DNA from: an uncultured Bryobacterales bacterium
GTDB lineage: Bacteria; Acidobacteriota; Terriglobia; Bryobacterales; UBA6623
Reading direction: 5' to 3'
Length of the DNA: 12,175 bases
NCBI GenBank assembly: GCA_946887065.1
Contig: CAMPKL010000046.1
Location: 1 to 12,175 of the forward strand
Shown: positions 1-7,099 of the stretch, piece after piece
How positions within the stretch are numbered: position 1 is the first letter of the stretch
Layout of the letters: every line of letters begins with the position of its first letter
The notes under the pieces: model-generated
The model's input: only the letters and a program-made list of their open reading frames with translations
Databases searched by the model: none
What the model was told of the DNA's origin: nothing
Translations under genes and position numbers: made by a program

Positions 1-1295
1 TTTTAGCGGACGATCAGCGCAACGACTCGCTCGGCTGTGCGGGACATCCTTTCCTCAAGACGCCGAATATCGATGGCCTGGCGCGCCAGGGCGTGCGATT
101 CGAGAACGCCTTTGTGACGACGCCGATTTGCGCGGCGAGCCGGGCGTCGATCTTCACCGGGTTGGTCGAGCGCACGCATGGATATACGTTCGGCACGCCG
201 CCGATCTCGAGGGAGCATTTAGCTGACGGCTACCCTGCCCTGCTGAAGAAGGCCGGGTACCGCACAGGATTCTGCGGCAAATACGGCGTGGCGCCGAAGC
301 AGAGCGAGTACTTCGACGAGTACGAGGAAATCAACCGCAATCCCTATTTCCACAAACAGGCGGATGGGACGCTGCGGCATGAGACGGATCTGTGCGCCGA
401 TTTCGCGGAGAAGTTTGTCTCAAGCGACGATGGGAGGCCGTTTTGCCTCTCGGTCAGCTTCAATGCGGGCCACGCGGAAGACGGCGATTTGAGGCCGGGC
501 ATTGGGCATTACCCTTGGCCCCCTGGAACGGACGGAATGTATGAGGACATTGAGATGCCTCCGCCTCGGCTGTCGGACCCGAAGTACCGCGCGGCGCTGC
601 CGGAGTTTTTCGGCGAGAACTCGATGAACCGTGTGCGCTACCACTGGCGTTGGGATACGCCGGAGAAGTATCAGACGAATATGCGTGCGTACTTGCGCCT
701 GTTGAGCGGCATCGATATGGCTGTGGGGCGAGTAGTGCAGGCGCTGCAGGCTCGCGGCATCGCGGACAACACCGTGATCGTGTATATGGGCGACAACGGC
801 TATATGATGGGCGACCGGGGTATGGCCGGCAAGTGGAACCACTATGAACAGTCGCTGCGCGTGCCGCTGATCGTCTATGACCCGCGGATGAAACAGTCGC
901 GCGTCGAGCGGCGCATGGCGCTGAACATCGATCTCGCGCCCACGTTTTTAGATTGGGCGGGAGCGAAATTGGCGGAGCGGCATCAAGGCCGCAGTCTGGC
1001 GGGATTCGTGCATGGAGAGCCGCAGGCGGACTGGCGCAACGACTTCTTCTGCGAGCACTTGATGGAAAATGCGCAGATTCCGAAGTGGGAGGGAGTTCGC
1101 GGGGAGCGGTACGTCTATGCGCGGTACTTCGAGCACGACTACGAGTTCTTGCACGACTTGCAGGAAGACCCGGATGAGTTGGTGAACCACACCGGTCAGG
1201 CGGACTATGCTGGCGTGCTGGCGACGATGCGGGCGCGTTGCGATGAGTTGCGGGATGCTTTCGGCGGGCCGTATGAGTCGCCGGTTGCGAGATGA
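1..1295 (+). CDS. Type I sulfatase (formylglycine-dependent), 5' end cut by window edge
   Basis: Hydrolyses sulfate esters; the substrate cannot be told from sequence. The frame is open to the left edge, and 430 residues are visible from base 3. The fragment starts LADDQRND, where the Asp pair is the usual N-terminal metal ligand. The catalytic motif CAASRASIFTG (bases 129-161; Cys at visible residue 43, Arg 47) fits C-x-[PA]-S-R-x4-TG, so the Cys should be converted to formylglycine. Further family marks are CGKYG (about 91-95), SGID (about 235-238), GDNG (263-266, metal ligands), GKWNHYEQSLRVPLIVYD, and a C-terminal IPKWEGVR...DLQEDPDELVNHT segment. Family members usually begin about 10-12 residues before LADD, so little mature protein is missing, but whether a signal peptide precedes it cannot be seen. 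The stop overlaps the next start (ATGA). Family certain; specificity unknown. Confidence 0.95.
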   Translation, partial: LADDQRNDSLGCAGHPFLKTPNIDGLARQGVRFENAFVTTPICAASRASIFTGLVERTHGYTFGTPPISREHLADGYPALLKKAGYRTGFCGKYGVAPKQSEYFDEYEEINRNPYFHKQADGTLRHETDLCADFAEKFVSSDDGRPFCLSVSFNAGHAEDGDLRPGIGHYPWPPGTDGMYEDIEMPPPRLSDPKYRAALPEFFGENSMNRVRYHWRWDTPEKYQTNMRAYLRLLSGIDMAVGRVVQALQARGIADNTVIVYMGDNGYMMGDRGMAGKWNHYEQSLRVPLIVYDPRMKQSRVERRMALNIDLAPTFLDWAGAKLAERHQGRSLAGFVHGEPQADWRNDFFCEHLMENAQIPKWEGVRGERYVYARYFEHDYEFLHDLQEDPDELVNHTGQADYAGVLATMRARCDELRDAFGGPYESPVAR

Positions 1296-2314
1296 GCGGT
1301 CCGGTCGGTCACAACGGCATCTTGTTCGATGTGGACGTCGAGTGGGGAGAGCGTCACGTCAACAAATCGAAGACGCCGGTCAGGAACTGCCACGAGATGG
1401 TGGTCGATCGCGACAACTTGATCTATATGATCGGGGACCACACGGCGAACAATTTGTTGGTCTATGACTCAGACGGGCGCCTGGTGCGGACTTTCGGCAC
1501 GGAGTATCCGGGCGGGCATGGGATCGAGATCTTCGAGGAGAACGGCGAGGAGTTCCTGCTGCTGGTCGATCCGGGGGCCACGACGCGGACCGAGCGGGGC
1601 GTCCGGGAGTCGGGGCGCGTGGTCAAGACGACGCTGCACGGGGAGGTCGCCTTTACGATTGGGCACCCGTTGACGATCGGCGTCTATGAGCCGGGCTGGG
1701 AGTATCGCCCCACCGAGGCGGCGGTTGCGCCGAACGGGGACATCTATGTGGCCGATGGCTATGGCTCGAACTACATCCTGCACTATGACCGGCTGGGCCG
1801 GTTCATCAGGAAGTTCGGCGGAGCGGATGACCCGAATCCGGAGGCGCGGCTGCGGAACGCGCATGGCGTGTGCGTCGACCTCAGGCGCCCGGATGAACCG
1901 ATGTTGGTTTGCACTTCCCGGACGGATAACCAATTCAAATTGTTTACGTTGGAGGGCGAACATCGCAGAACGGTTGATCTGCCGGGGGCCTTCGTCTGCC
2001 GCGCCGTGGTCGCCGGGCGGCTGCTCTATGCGGGAGTTTGTTGGTCCAAGGCGGAGAGGACAGGCGAGCGGCTGGCTGATTCGGGGTTTGTGACGATTCT
2101 GGATGAAGACTTCCGGGTCGTGTCGAATCCGTTCGGCTCGGAGCCGCGGTATGAAGGCGGCGTTCTGCAGCCCCTGCGGCAAATGACGGGGGCGACCGAG
2201 GACTACTGTGTCCGCCATGGTCACGGCGTCTGCATCGACCGCAACGGAGATCTGTATTTGGCCCAGTGGAATGCGGGGCAGGTCTACCCGTTCAAGCTGG
2301 CGACGCAGTCGTGA
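1292..2314 (+). CDS. NHL-repeat / six-bladed beta-propeller protein
   Basis: This 340-residue protein has no visible signal peptide or membrane segment. Propeller-type repeats are evident: a hydrophobic strand, then xNGDIYVAD, then a strand ending in a DRLGRFIRKFG-like turn (about 138-176). Similar units run at about 34-69, 188-223 and 309-336 (NGDLYLAQWNAGQVYPF). Several repeat openings carry His where ordinary NHL repeats often have Pro: NCHEMVVD (H34), GGHGIEIF (H76), NAHGVCVD (H191), HGHGVCID (H309/H311). That resembles the axial, metal-binding His of peptidyl-alpha-hydroxyglycine alpha-amidating lyase, an NHL propeller; enzymatic activity is only inference. The ATG overlaps the sulfatase TGA (ATGA) with no strong Shine-Dalgarno, so expression is probably coupled to the sulfatase. 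This suggests a shared substrate or process, but nothing shows which. Fold confident, function unknown. Confidence 0.85.
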   Translation: MSGPVGHNGILFDVDVEWGERHVNKSKTPVRNCHEMVVDRDNLIYMIGDHTANNLLVYDSDGRLVRTFGTEYPGGHGIEIFEENGEEFLLLVDPGATTRTERGVRESGRVVKTTLHGEVAFTIGHPLTIGVYEPGWEYRPTEAAVAPNGDIYVADGYGSNYILHYDRLGRFIRKFGGADDPNPEARLRNAHGVCVDLRRPDEPMLVCTSRTDNQFKLFTLEGEHRRTVDLPGAFVCRAVVAGRLLYAGVCWSKAERTGERLADSGFVTILDEDFRVVSNPFGSEPRYEGGVLQPLRQMTGATEDYCVRHGHGVCIDRNGDLYLAQWNAGQVYPFKLATQS

Positions 2315-2320
2315 TGAGGC

Positions 2321-2336
2321 TGTGAGCGAAATCACA
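2321..2336 (+). promoter_or_regulatory. CRP-type operator, TGTGA-N6-TCACA
   Basis: The sequence TGTGAGCGAAATCACA has both half-sites of the CRP consensus intact with the canonical six-base spacer. It lies six bases after the propeller gene stop, in the non-coding gap before the exported aldolase-like gene. Its centre (2328.5) is about 40 bases upstream of the start site predicted from the -10 box at 2357-2362, the usual place for a class II CRP-dependent promoter. The match is seen directly; binding by a CRP/FNR-family regulator of this organism is inferred. Confidence 0.6.
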
Positions 2337-2356
2337 CTGGCCGCGGCAGGATGGAG

Positions 2357-2362
2357 TACAAT
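2357..2362 (+). promoter_or_regulatory. Putative -10 box (TACAAT) of an activator-dependent promoter
   Basis: TACAAT differs from TATAAT at one base. No good -35 hexamer sits 16-18 bases upstream; that space adjoins the CRP-type palindrome, as expected where an activator replaces -35 contacts. The predicted start is near 2369, leaving a leader of about 50 bases. A -10 match alone is weak evidence; the position relative to the operator raises it. Confidence 0.45.
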
Positions 2363-2419
2363 TACGCAAGTCCTGCGGTCAGGTGATCGAACTGGGGCAT
2401 TTGGTTAAGAGAGGCGTAG

Positions 2420-3295
2420 ATGAAAAAACCAGCGACGAAGTTCGTACTCGGTTCGCTCTTGGCACTGTCGCTAATGAGCATCCCCTTAGCGGCCCAAGAA
2501 GCAAAAAAGCCGGCCACGCTGAAAAACACCGTCAAGCAGAAGTTGAAGGAAGGCAAGCAGGTCTTCAGTCACACCATTTCCAGCTTTGACATTGAGCGTT
2601 ATTGCGAGGAGGCTCCTCACTACGATTTCACTTGGTTTGAGATGCAACACAGCACGATGACCTGGGGCGAGATCGAGAAGATGATGAATGCTTGCCCGCA
2701 CGTCGGCGCAATGCCGTTCATCCGTATGCCGGATGAACTCGAAAGCTCGATTCAGAAGGCGACGGATCTTGGCGCGATCGGCATCATCATGCCGACGACG
2801 GAGACGCCGGAGAAGGCGCACCAGACCGCCTGGTACACCCGCTATCCCCCGGTGGCTCACCGCAGCGCCGGCGGCGGCAACTACGGCAGCTATTGGGATC
2901 GCTCGACCTATCGCGAGAACTACAACAACGAAGTGTTGGTCGTCGTCATGATCGAGACTCCGCAAGGCGTCGCGAATGCGTATGACATCGCGATGACCCC
3001 CGGCATTGACGTGGTGATCTTGGGCAACAACGACTTGAGCAGCTTCTCAGGGCTGCCGCAGGCCGATCCGGAGTACCAGAGGATGTTGGAGAAGGTTCGC
3101 GACGCGACGTTGCGGGCCGGCAAGATCTTCGGCAACGCGGGCGCACAGTACCGCGAAGGCTACACGGTCAGCAAGGATTCGTTCTTTTTCCAGAACGGTC
3201 CGTCGAACGACGGCTGGGTGAATCCGCGCCAGCGCGGCCGCAACGTCAGCGCTGTTGAGGGCGAGTCGAGCCTCGAGCGGCGCCGCAATCCGTAA
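2420..3295 (+). CDS. Exported HpcH/HpaI aldolase-family protein
   Basis: This 291-residue member of the HpcH/HpaI aldolase / citrate-lyase-like TIM-barrel family carries an N-terminal signal sequence (KK start, hydrophobic stretch about 8-24, probable cleavage around 25-26), so it should act outside the cytoplasm. The family is usually cytosolic and performs metal-dependent retro-aldol cleavage of 2-oxo acids. The expected active-site positions are present: His77 in FEMQHSTMTW, Arg102 in PFIRMPDE, and metal ligands Glu179 (MIETPQG) and Asp205 (GNNDLSS). It is therefore not an obviously dead homologue. The start is set by an AAGAGAGG Shine-Dalgarno ending five bases before the ATG. The C-terminal tail (about 267-291) is Arg-rich and lies outside the barrel. 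It appears to be transcribed alone from a CRP-type promoter and is closed by a strong terminator. Substrate unknown. Confidence 0.85.
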   Translation: MKKPATKFVLGSLLALSLMSIPLAAQEAKKPATLKNTVKQKLKEGKQVFSHTISSFDIERYCEEAPHYDFTWFEMQHSTMTWGEIEKMMNACPHVGAMPFIRMPDELESSIQKATDLGAIGIIMPTTETPEKAHQTAWYTRYPPVAHRSAGGGNYGSYWDRSTYRENYNNEVLVVVMIETPQGVANAYDIAMTPGIDVVILGNNDLSSFSGLPQADPEYQRMLEKVRDATLRAGKIFGNAGAQYREGYTVSKDSFFFQNGPSNDGWVNPRQRGRNVSAVEGESSLERRRNP

Positions 3296-3319
3296 GTGGC
3301 TGCAGCCAGAACGAAAACG

Positions 3320-3354
3320 GGCCGGGACCTGAGAGGGTCCCGGCCTTTTCTTTT
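3320..3354 (+). terminator. Rho-independent terminator after the exported aldolase-like gene
   Basis: A perfect 10-bp GC-rich stem (3320-3329 GGCCGGGACC with 3336-3345 GGTCCCGGCC) encloses a six-base loop and is followed at once by TTTTCTTTT. It begins 24 bases after the stop codon, so the upstream gene is separated from the next aldolase gene. Confidence 0.92.
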
Positions 3355-3383
3355 GCGGCGCGTCCGTCGGTGTCTGCCTCAAT

Positions 3384-3413
3384 TTGACTGGCTTTTGGGG
3401 GATTCGATATAGT
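3384..3413 (+). promoter_or_regulatory. Putative sigma70-type promoter of the cytosolic aldolase gene
   Basis: TTGACT (3384-3389) and TATAGT (3408-3413) each differ from the consensus hexamers at one base and are 18 bases apart. They lie between the upstream terminator and the ATG at 3452, giving a predicted leader of about 30 bases. A Shine-Dalgarno GAGGA is at 3438-3442. An alternative -10 (GATATA, 3406-3411, 16-base spacer) fits less well. Confidence 0.6.
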
Positions 3414-3451
3414 CGGATTCCCTCTCCCAAGGCATACGAGGATTCCTAGAT

Positions 3452-4297
3452 ATGAGTACTTCCCTTCTCAGCGGAGCTGAGTTCAAGCAACAACTGCGCG
3501 ACGGCGTCCCGAAAATGGGTCTGTTCGTCAATTCCCATAGTCCGACGCTGTGCGAGCAGCTGGCACACAGCGGCTACGACTGGCTGCTGGTCGATACGCA
3601 ACACGGGCCGATGACCAACGAAAGGCTCTCGGCAATGCTCTCCGCGATTTCCAGCGGCGGAGCGAAGTCGATGGTGCGAGTCGGGGGCTACGGCGATCGA
3701 ATCGGCATCCAACAGGCGCTCGACATGGGCGCGGACGGCGTTTTAATCCCGTACATCAACACGGCCGAAGAGGCGCGAGAAGCGGTGAGTTGCGCGCTTT
3801 ATCCGACCGCAGGCACGCGTTCGGTGTACTTCCCGCAGCGCAGCACGAATAAGGCCGGCCTACTTGGCTATGTCGGCAACGCCAACAAGAACATCATCGT
3901 GGCGCTGCAGGTGGAGACAGCTTCGTGCATCGAGCACATCGATGAGATTGCCGCCGTTCCCGGAGTCAATCTGCTTTTCCTCGGGCAAAACGACCTTTGC
4001 ATGTCCATGGGGCTCTACGAGAAGTATGAGTTTCCGCATATGTACACGTCCCCCGAGCTGGGGGCGGCGACCGACAAGCTCGTTACCGCAGCGGGCAAGA
4101 ACAAGACCATCTTGGGAGTGTTCCTGTTCGGCACGGACCGCGTCGGCGAGTTCTTGGACAAGGGCTTCACGTTCATCAGCATCGGCAACGATCTGCACCA
4201 TGTGCTGACGCAGGCAGGGGCCTACGTGCAGAAGATGGAAGTGATCGCCGAAGAAAAGGGCAAGAAGTGGACGCGGCGTCCCACCGCCTTGTTCTAG
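3452..4297 (+). CDS. HpcH/HpaI-family aldolase (cytosolic)
   Basis: This 281-residue protein is predicted to be a class II (divalent-metal) pyruvate aldolase of the HpcH/HpaI/GarL family, which cleave 4-hydroxy-2-oxo acids or 2-dehydro-3-deoxy sugar acids to pyruvate plus an aldehyde. Visible active-site positions are Asp48 and His51 in VDTQHGP, Arg76 in MVRVGGYG, Glu155 in LQVETAS and Asp181 in GQNDLCMSMG. The MGADGVLIPYINTAEEA and YPTAGTRSVYF stretches are also typical. There is no signal peptide. The ATG is nine bases after GAGGA. Length is slightly above the usual 250-265, with a basic C-terminal tail (KGKKWTRRPTALF). It has its own promoter and terminator, so it is likely monocistronic. 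It is clearly divergent from the exported homologue upstream, so the two are not a recent duplication. Substrate unresolved. Confidence 0.9.
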   Translation: MSTSLLSGAEFKQQLRDGVPKMGLFVNSHSPTLCEQLAHSGYDWLLVDTQHGPMTNERLSAMLSAISSGGAKSMVRVGGYGDRIGIQQALDMGADGVLIPYINTAEEAREAVSCALYPTAGTRSVYFPQRSTNKAGLLGYVGNANKNIIVALQVETASCIEHIDEIAAVPGVNLLFLGQNDLCMSMGLYEKYEFPHMYTSPELGAATDKLVTAAGKNKTILGVFLFGTDRVGEFLDKGFTFISIGNDLHHVLTQAGAYVQKMEVIAEEKGKKWTRRPTALF

Positions 4298-4319
4298 GCG
4301 GCGGCGCACTCAAACGAAT

Positions 4320-4355
4320 AAAGGGCGCGGTCAGTTGCCGCGCCCTTTCCATTTT
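4320..4355. terminator. Bidirectional terminator between convergent aldolase gene and cta operon
   Basis: An 11-bp perfect stem (4320-4330 AAAGGGCGCGG with 4338-4348 CCGCGCCCTTT) has a seven-base loop. T-rich bases follow on the + strand (CCATTTTC), and the A-rich left flank (about 4311-4322) gives a U-rich tail for transcripts arriving on the - strand. It sits between the + strand aldolase stop (4297) and the - strand ctaF stop (4372), so it can end both transcripts. Confidence 0.85.
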
Positions 4356-4371
4356 CAGAACCGGCGGACGT

Positions 4372-4794
4372 CTAGTCGTGACCTGCTGCCGGGGCTTCAC
4401 CTGCTTCCGTTTGTCCGGCCCCTTCGGCAGGCTCGACCTCGTGATGAACGGCGCCGGCGTCGATCGGCTGCCTTGCCCAACCTGGCGCGGTGCCGACCCA
4501 GTCGCGGGTGAAAATGCCAGAGGAAGTCATGCCAAGTAGGATAGCCAGCCAAACGAACCCGAGGACGGAGGCAAGTTGCGTCAGTTTGCTGGCGTACTTC
4601 ACGTGCATGAAATAGAGCACGACCAGGGTGGCTTTGAACGCCGCGATCGCTAGTGCGATGGGCAGATTGAGAAATCCGAAATCCTGGTAGGCTGCCCACA
4701 CGGTGATGGCCGTCCCCGCGAGCAACGTCAAGAAGATCGCCACGTAGACAGGGATCGGAACGATGTGATGATGAGCCTCGTGCGATGAAGACAT
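4372..4794 (-). CDS. ctaF: Cytochrome c oxidase subunit IV (caa3 type, prokaryotic COX4 family)
   Basis: This small membrane subunit of the haem-copper oxidase stabilises the core; it binds no cofactor. It has 140 residues and three predicted membrane helices (about 15-36, 43-64, 73-94). The family signature is in helix 2: FKATLVVLYFMHVKY (K54, H64). After helix 3 there is an unusual tail of about 40 residues rich in Gly, Ala, Glu and His (GAVHHEVEPAEGAG...), making it longer than the roughly 95-115 residues common in the family. The ATG directly follows the ctaE TAA stop with no gap and no strong Shine-Dalgarno, so translation is probably coupled. It is the last gene of the operon, ending 24 bases before the shared terminator. 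Confidence 0.9.
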   Translation of the reverse strand: MSSSHEAHHHIVPIPVYVAIFLTLLAGTAITVWAAYQDFGFLNLPIALAIAAFKATLVVLYFMHVKYASKLTQLASVLGFVWLAILLGMTSSGIFTRDWVGTAPGWARQPIDAGAVHHEVEPAEGAGQTEAGEAPAAGHD

Positions 4795-5457
4795 TTAGTG
4801 CCGTCCAATGAGATAAAGCAGCGGGTAGAGGAAGATCCACACGATATCGACAAAGTGCCAATAGAGGCCGAACATCTCAACCGGAGCGTAATAGGCAGCC
4901 GAGAACGCGCCGGCTCGCACCTTGAGCATGAGCCAGATCAGGACCCCCGCCCCGACGATCATGTGGGCGGCGTGGACGCCTGTCATTGCGAAATAAAGGA
5001 AGAAGTATAGTTCGACGTTGCGCGGGTTCACTTCATTCGCGAACGGGCCGTGATACTCGAAGTTTTGACCGGGTACATGGTGGTGCTCGACCTTGTCGGC
5101 GTACTCGTAAACTTTGACGCCGAGGAAGATGCTGCCGAAGATCAGCGTGCCGATCATGAACCACAGGACCAGCTTCTGCCTGTCGAGTTGGGCGAAATGG
5201 ACGGCCATAGCCATCGTGAAGCTGGAACAGATCAGAATGAACGTGTTGAAGCCGCCGATAGCGACATCCAGTTCGTGACTGCCGGCGGTGAACGCCAATG
5301 GGTACTTACTGCGGAAGATCGTGTACGCCAGGATCAAGCCGCCGAAGAACAGAATTTCGGTGATCAGGAACGACCACATGCCGAGCGTGGCGGCTTCCTG
5401 TTGCTGCTCGGCGTCGTCAAACTGATGCGCGACGAGGCTGTGATGATCAGTGGACAA
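4795..5457 (-). CDS. ctaE: Cytochrome c oxidase subunit III
   Basis: This 220-residue core subunit of the haem-copper oxidase is of the short five-helix type found in bacterial caa3 enzymes. Recognisable parts are [15 protein letters not shown] (E34 in the first helix, conserved in the family), the central [18 protein letters not shown] helix, [11 protein letters not shown], and the C-terminal [20 protein letters not shown] signature (about 197-216). No ATG exists in frame before Met27, inside the first helix. The start is read as TTG at 5457, seven bases after a GAGGGGG Shine-Dalgarno (5464-5470). The gene overlaps the 3' end of ctaD by 11 bases and abuts ctaF, consistent with coupled translation of the oxidase subunits. 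Confidence 0.95.
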   Translation of the reverse strand: MSTDHHSLVAHQFDDAEQQQEAATLGMWSFLITEILFFGGLILAYTIFRSKYPLAFTAGSHELDVAIGGFNTFILICSSFTMAMAVHFAQLDRQKLVLWFMIGTLIFGSIFLGVKVYEYADKVEHHHVPGQNFEYHGPFANEVNPRNVELYFFLYFAMTGVHAAHMIVGAGVLIWLMLKVRAGAFSAAYYAPVEMFGLYWHFVDIVWIFLYPLLYLIGRH

Positions 5458-7084
5458 CAGCTTCCCCCTCTTTGGCGTAGGCGTACGCTTCTTCGGTCAC
5501 GACGGGAGTGTACTCAAAATTTTCGGTCGGAGGCGGCGAAGCGGTTTCCCACTCAAGGCCCTTGGCGCCCCAAGGATTGGCGCCCACTTTCTCGCCCTTG
5601 AAAAGAGAATAGGTCAAGTAAAGCAGGGGCAACAGGTAGCCAAAGCCCAATACGAAGGCGCCGGAGGACGAGACGACGTTGTATATCTGGAACTCAGGCG
5701 GATAGAAGTGGTAGCGCCGCGGCATGCCCAAGTAACCGACGACAAACTGTGGGAAGAACGTGAGATTGAAGCCGAGGAACACGAGGACGGCCGCTACCTT
5801 GGCCATGCCCTGGGGATACATGCGCCCGAACATCTTCGGCCACCAGAAATGCAAAGCCGCCATGTAACCCATGATGGCCGAGCCGACCATCACGTAATGG
5901 AAGTGGGCGACGATGAAGTAGGTGTCATGGACGTGAACGTCCAGACCCATGGCAGCTAGGAAGATTCCCGTCAGACCGCCGATAGTGAATAGCCCGATGA
6001 AACCCATCGAATAGAGCATGGGGGTCGACAACTGAACCGAGCCGCCCCACATCGTGGCGAGCCAACCGAAGATTTTGATTGCAGTGGGAATCGCGATCAG
6101 CATGGTCAGCAAAGAGAAGACCAAGCCCAGATAGGCGGACTGTCCGCTGACGAACATGTGGTGGCCCCAAACGATGAAGCCTAAAGCCGCAATCGCCAAC
6201 GAGGAGTAGGCGATGATCTTGTAGCCGAAAATCGCCTTCTTGCTGAAGCAGGCGATGACCTCGCTCATGACGCCGAATGCCGGCAAGATCATAATGTAGA
6301 CCACAGGATGCGAGTAGAACCAGAACATGTGCTCGAACAGAATCGGATCGCCGCCCAGGGCCGGATCGAAGATACCGACGCCGAAGAGGCGCTCAAGCGC
6401 CAGCAGCGTAAGCGTGATGGCTACCACAGGCGTGGCCAAAACTTGAATCAAGCTGGTGGCGTACAACGCCCAGACCATCAAGGGCAGGCGGAACCAGGTC
6501 AATCCCGGAGCGCGCATCTTGTGGATGGTGATGACGAAGTTCAAGCCGGTCAGGATCGACGAGAAGCCGGCAATAAATGCTCCGACAATGGCTACCAAGA
6601 CGGCGCCGTTCGCGTAGCGGCTTGAGAGCGGCGCGTAGAACGTCCAACCCGTGTCGACGCCGCCGGTTAATATAGCGCCCGCTGCCGTTAATCCGCCCAT
6701 TACGAGCAGATACCAACTCAACAAATTCAATCGCGGGAAGGCAACGTCTCGAGCACCGATCATCAACGGCAGCAGGAAGTTGCCCATCGTGGCCGGGATG
6801 AGCGGGACCAAGACGAAGAACACCATCAATACGCCGTGACCCGTAAAAGTACGGTTGTAGGATTCGGAGCTCAACAGATCGCCGGCCGGCGTAAGCAGCT
6901 CAAGCCGGATTAAGGCGGCGTAGACTCCGCCCATCATGAAGAACGTCGTCAGCGTGATGATGTAGAGTATGCCGATGCGCTTGTGATCCAGCGTCAGCAG
7001 CCACGATTTGATGCCGTAAGTCGCCGTCAAGTAATTCGGCTTGGGCTTCTCTGTGAGAGGTAAGGAGCTTGATGTTGTATCCAT
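5447..7084 (-). CDS. ctaD: Cytochrome c oxidase subunit I, A2-type haem-copper oxidase
   Basis: This is the catalytic subunit: it reduces O2 to water at the haem a3-CuB centre and pumps protons. It has 545 residues, about 12 membrane helices. Ligands by homology are His83 (low-spin haem, [11 protein letters not shown]), His259 with cross-linked Tyr263 (YSHPVVY), His308-His309 (Cu[10 protein letters not shown]), His394 (haem a3) and His396 (low-spin haem) in [13 protein letters not shown]-pathway Lys337 (IPTAIKIF) and D-pathway entrance Asp113 ([10 protein letters not shown]) are present. The Glu of the common GHPEVY motif is absent; the FYSHPVVY form is the hallmark of A2-type oxidases, as in Rhodothermus-like caa3 enzymes. 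The ATG is ten bases after a GAGGAGT-like Shine-Dalgarno overlapping the ctaC stop codon; the 3' end overlaps ctaE by 11 bases. Confidence 0.97.
   Translation of the reverse strand: MDTTSSSLPLTEKPKPNYLTATYGIKSWLLTLDHKRIGILYIITLTTFFMMGGVYAALIRLELLTPAGDLLSSESYNRTFTGHGVLMVFFVLVPLIPATMGNFLLPLMIGARDVAFPRLNLLSWYLLVMGGLTAAGAILTGGVDTGWTFYAPLSSRYANGAVLVAIVGAFIAGFSSILTGLNFVITIHKMRAPGLTWFRLPLMVWALYATSLIQVLATPVVAITLTLLALERLFGVGIFDPALGGDPILFEHMFWFYSHPVVYIMILPAFGVMSEVIACFSKKAIFGYKIIAYSSLAIAALGFIVWGHHMFVSGQSAYLGLVFSLLTMLIAIPTAIKIFGWLATMWGGSVQLSTPMLYSMGFIGLFTIGGLTGIFLAAMGLDVHVHDTYFIVAHFHYVMVGSAIMGYMAALHFWWPKMFGRMYPQGMAKVAAVLVFLGFNLTFFPQFVVGYLGMPRRYHFYPPEFQIYNVVSSSGAFVLGFGYLLPLLYLTYSLFKGEKVGANPWGAKGLEWETASPPPTENFEYTPVVTEEAYAYAKEGEAVVH
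5464..5470 (-). promoter_or_regulatory. Shine-Dalgarno supporting the TTG start of ctaE
   Basis: On the - strand this reads GAGGGGG, within the coding end of ctaD, seven bases before the TTG at 5457. It is the best ribosome-binding match upstream of subunit III and decides the non-ATG start. Confidence 0.6.
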
Positions 7085-7099
7085 CTTCTTCTGACTCCT

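Noticed and set aside
1469..2335. Long - strand open frame (288 codons) opposite the propeller gene
   Set aside because: It is antisense to a clear NHL protein. The translation is Arg/Pro/Gln-rich with no domain, as expected for the complement of GC-rich coding sequence.
5050..5601. + strand open frame of 183 codons across ctaE/ctaD
   Set aside because: It crosses the boundary of two certain oxidase genes on the opposite strand and has no domain signal.
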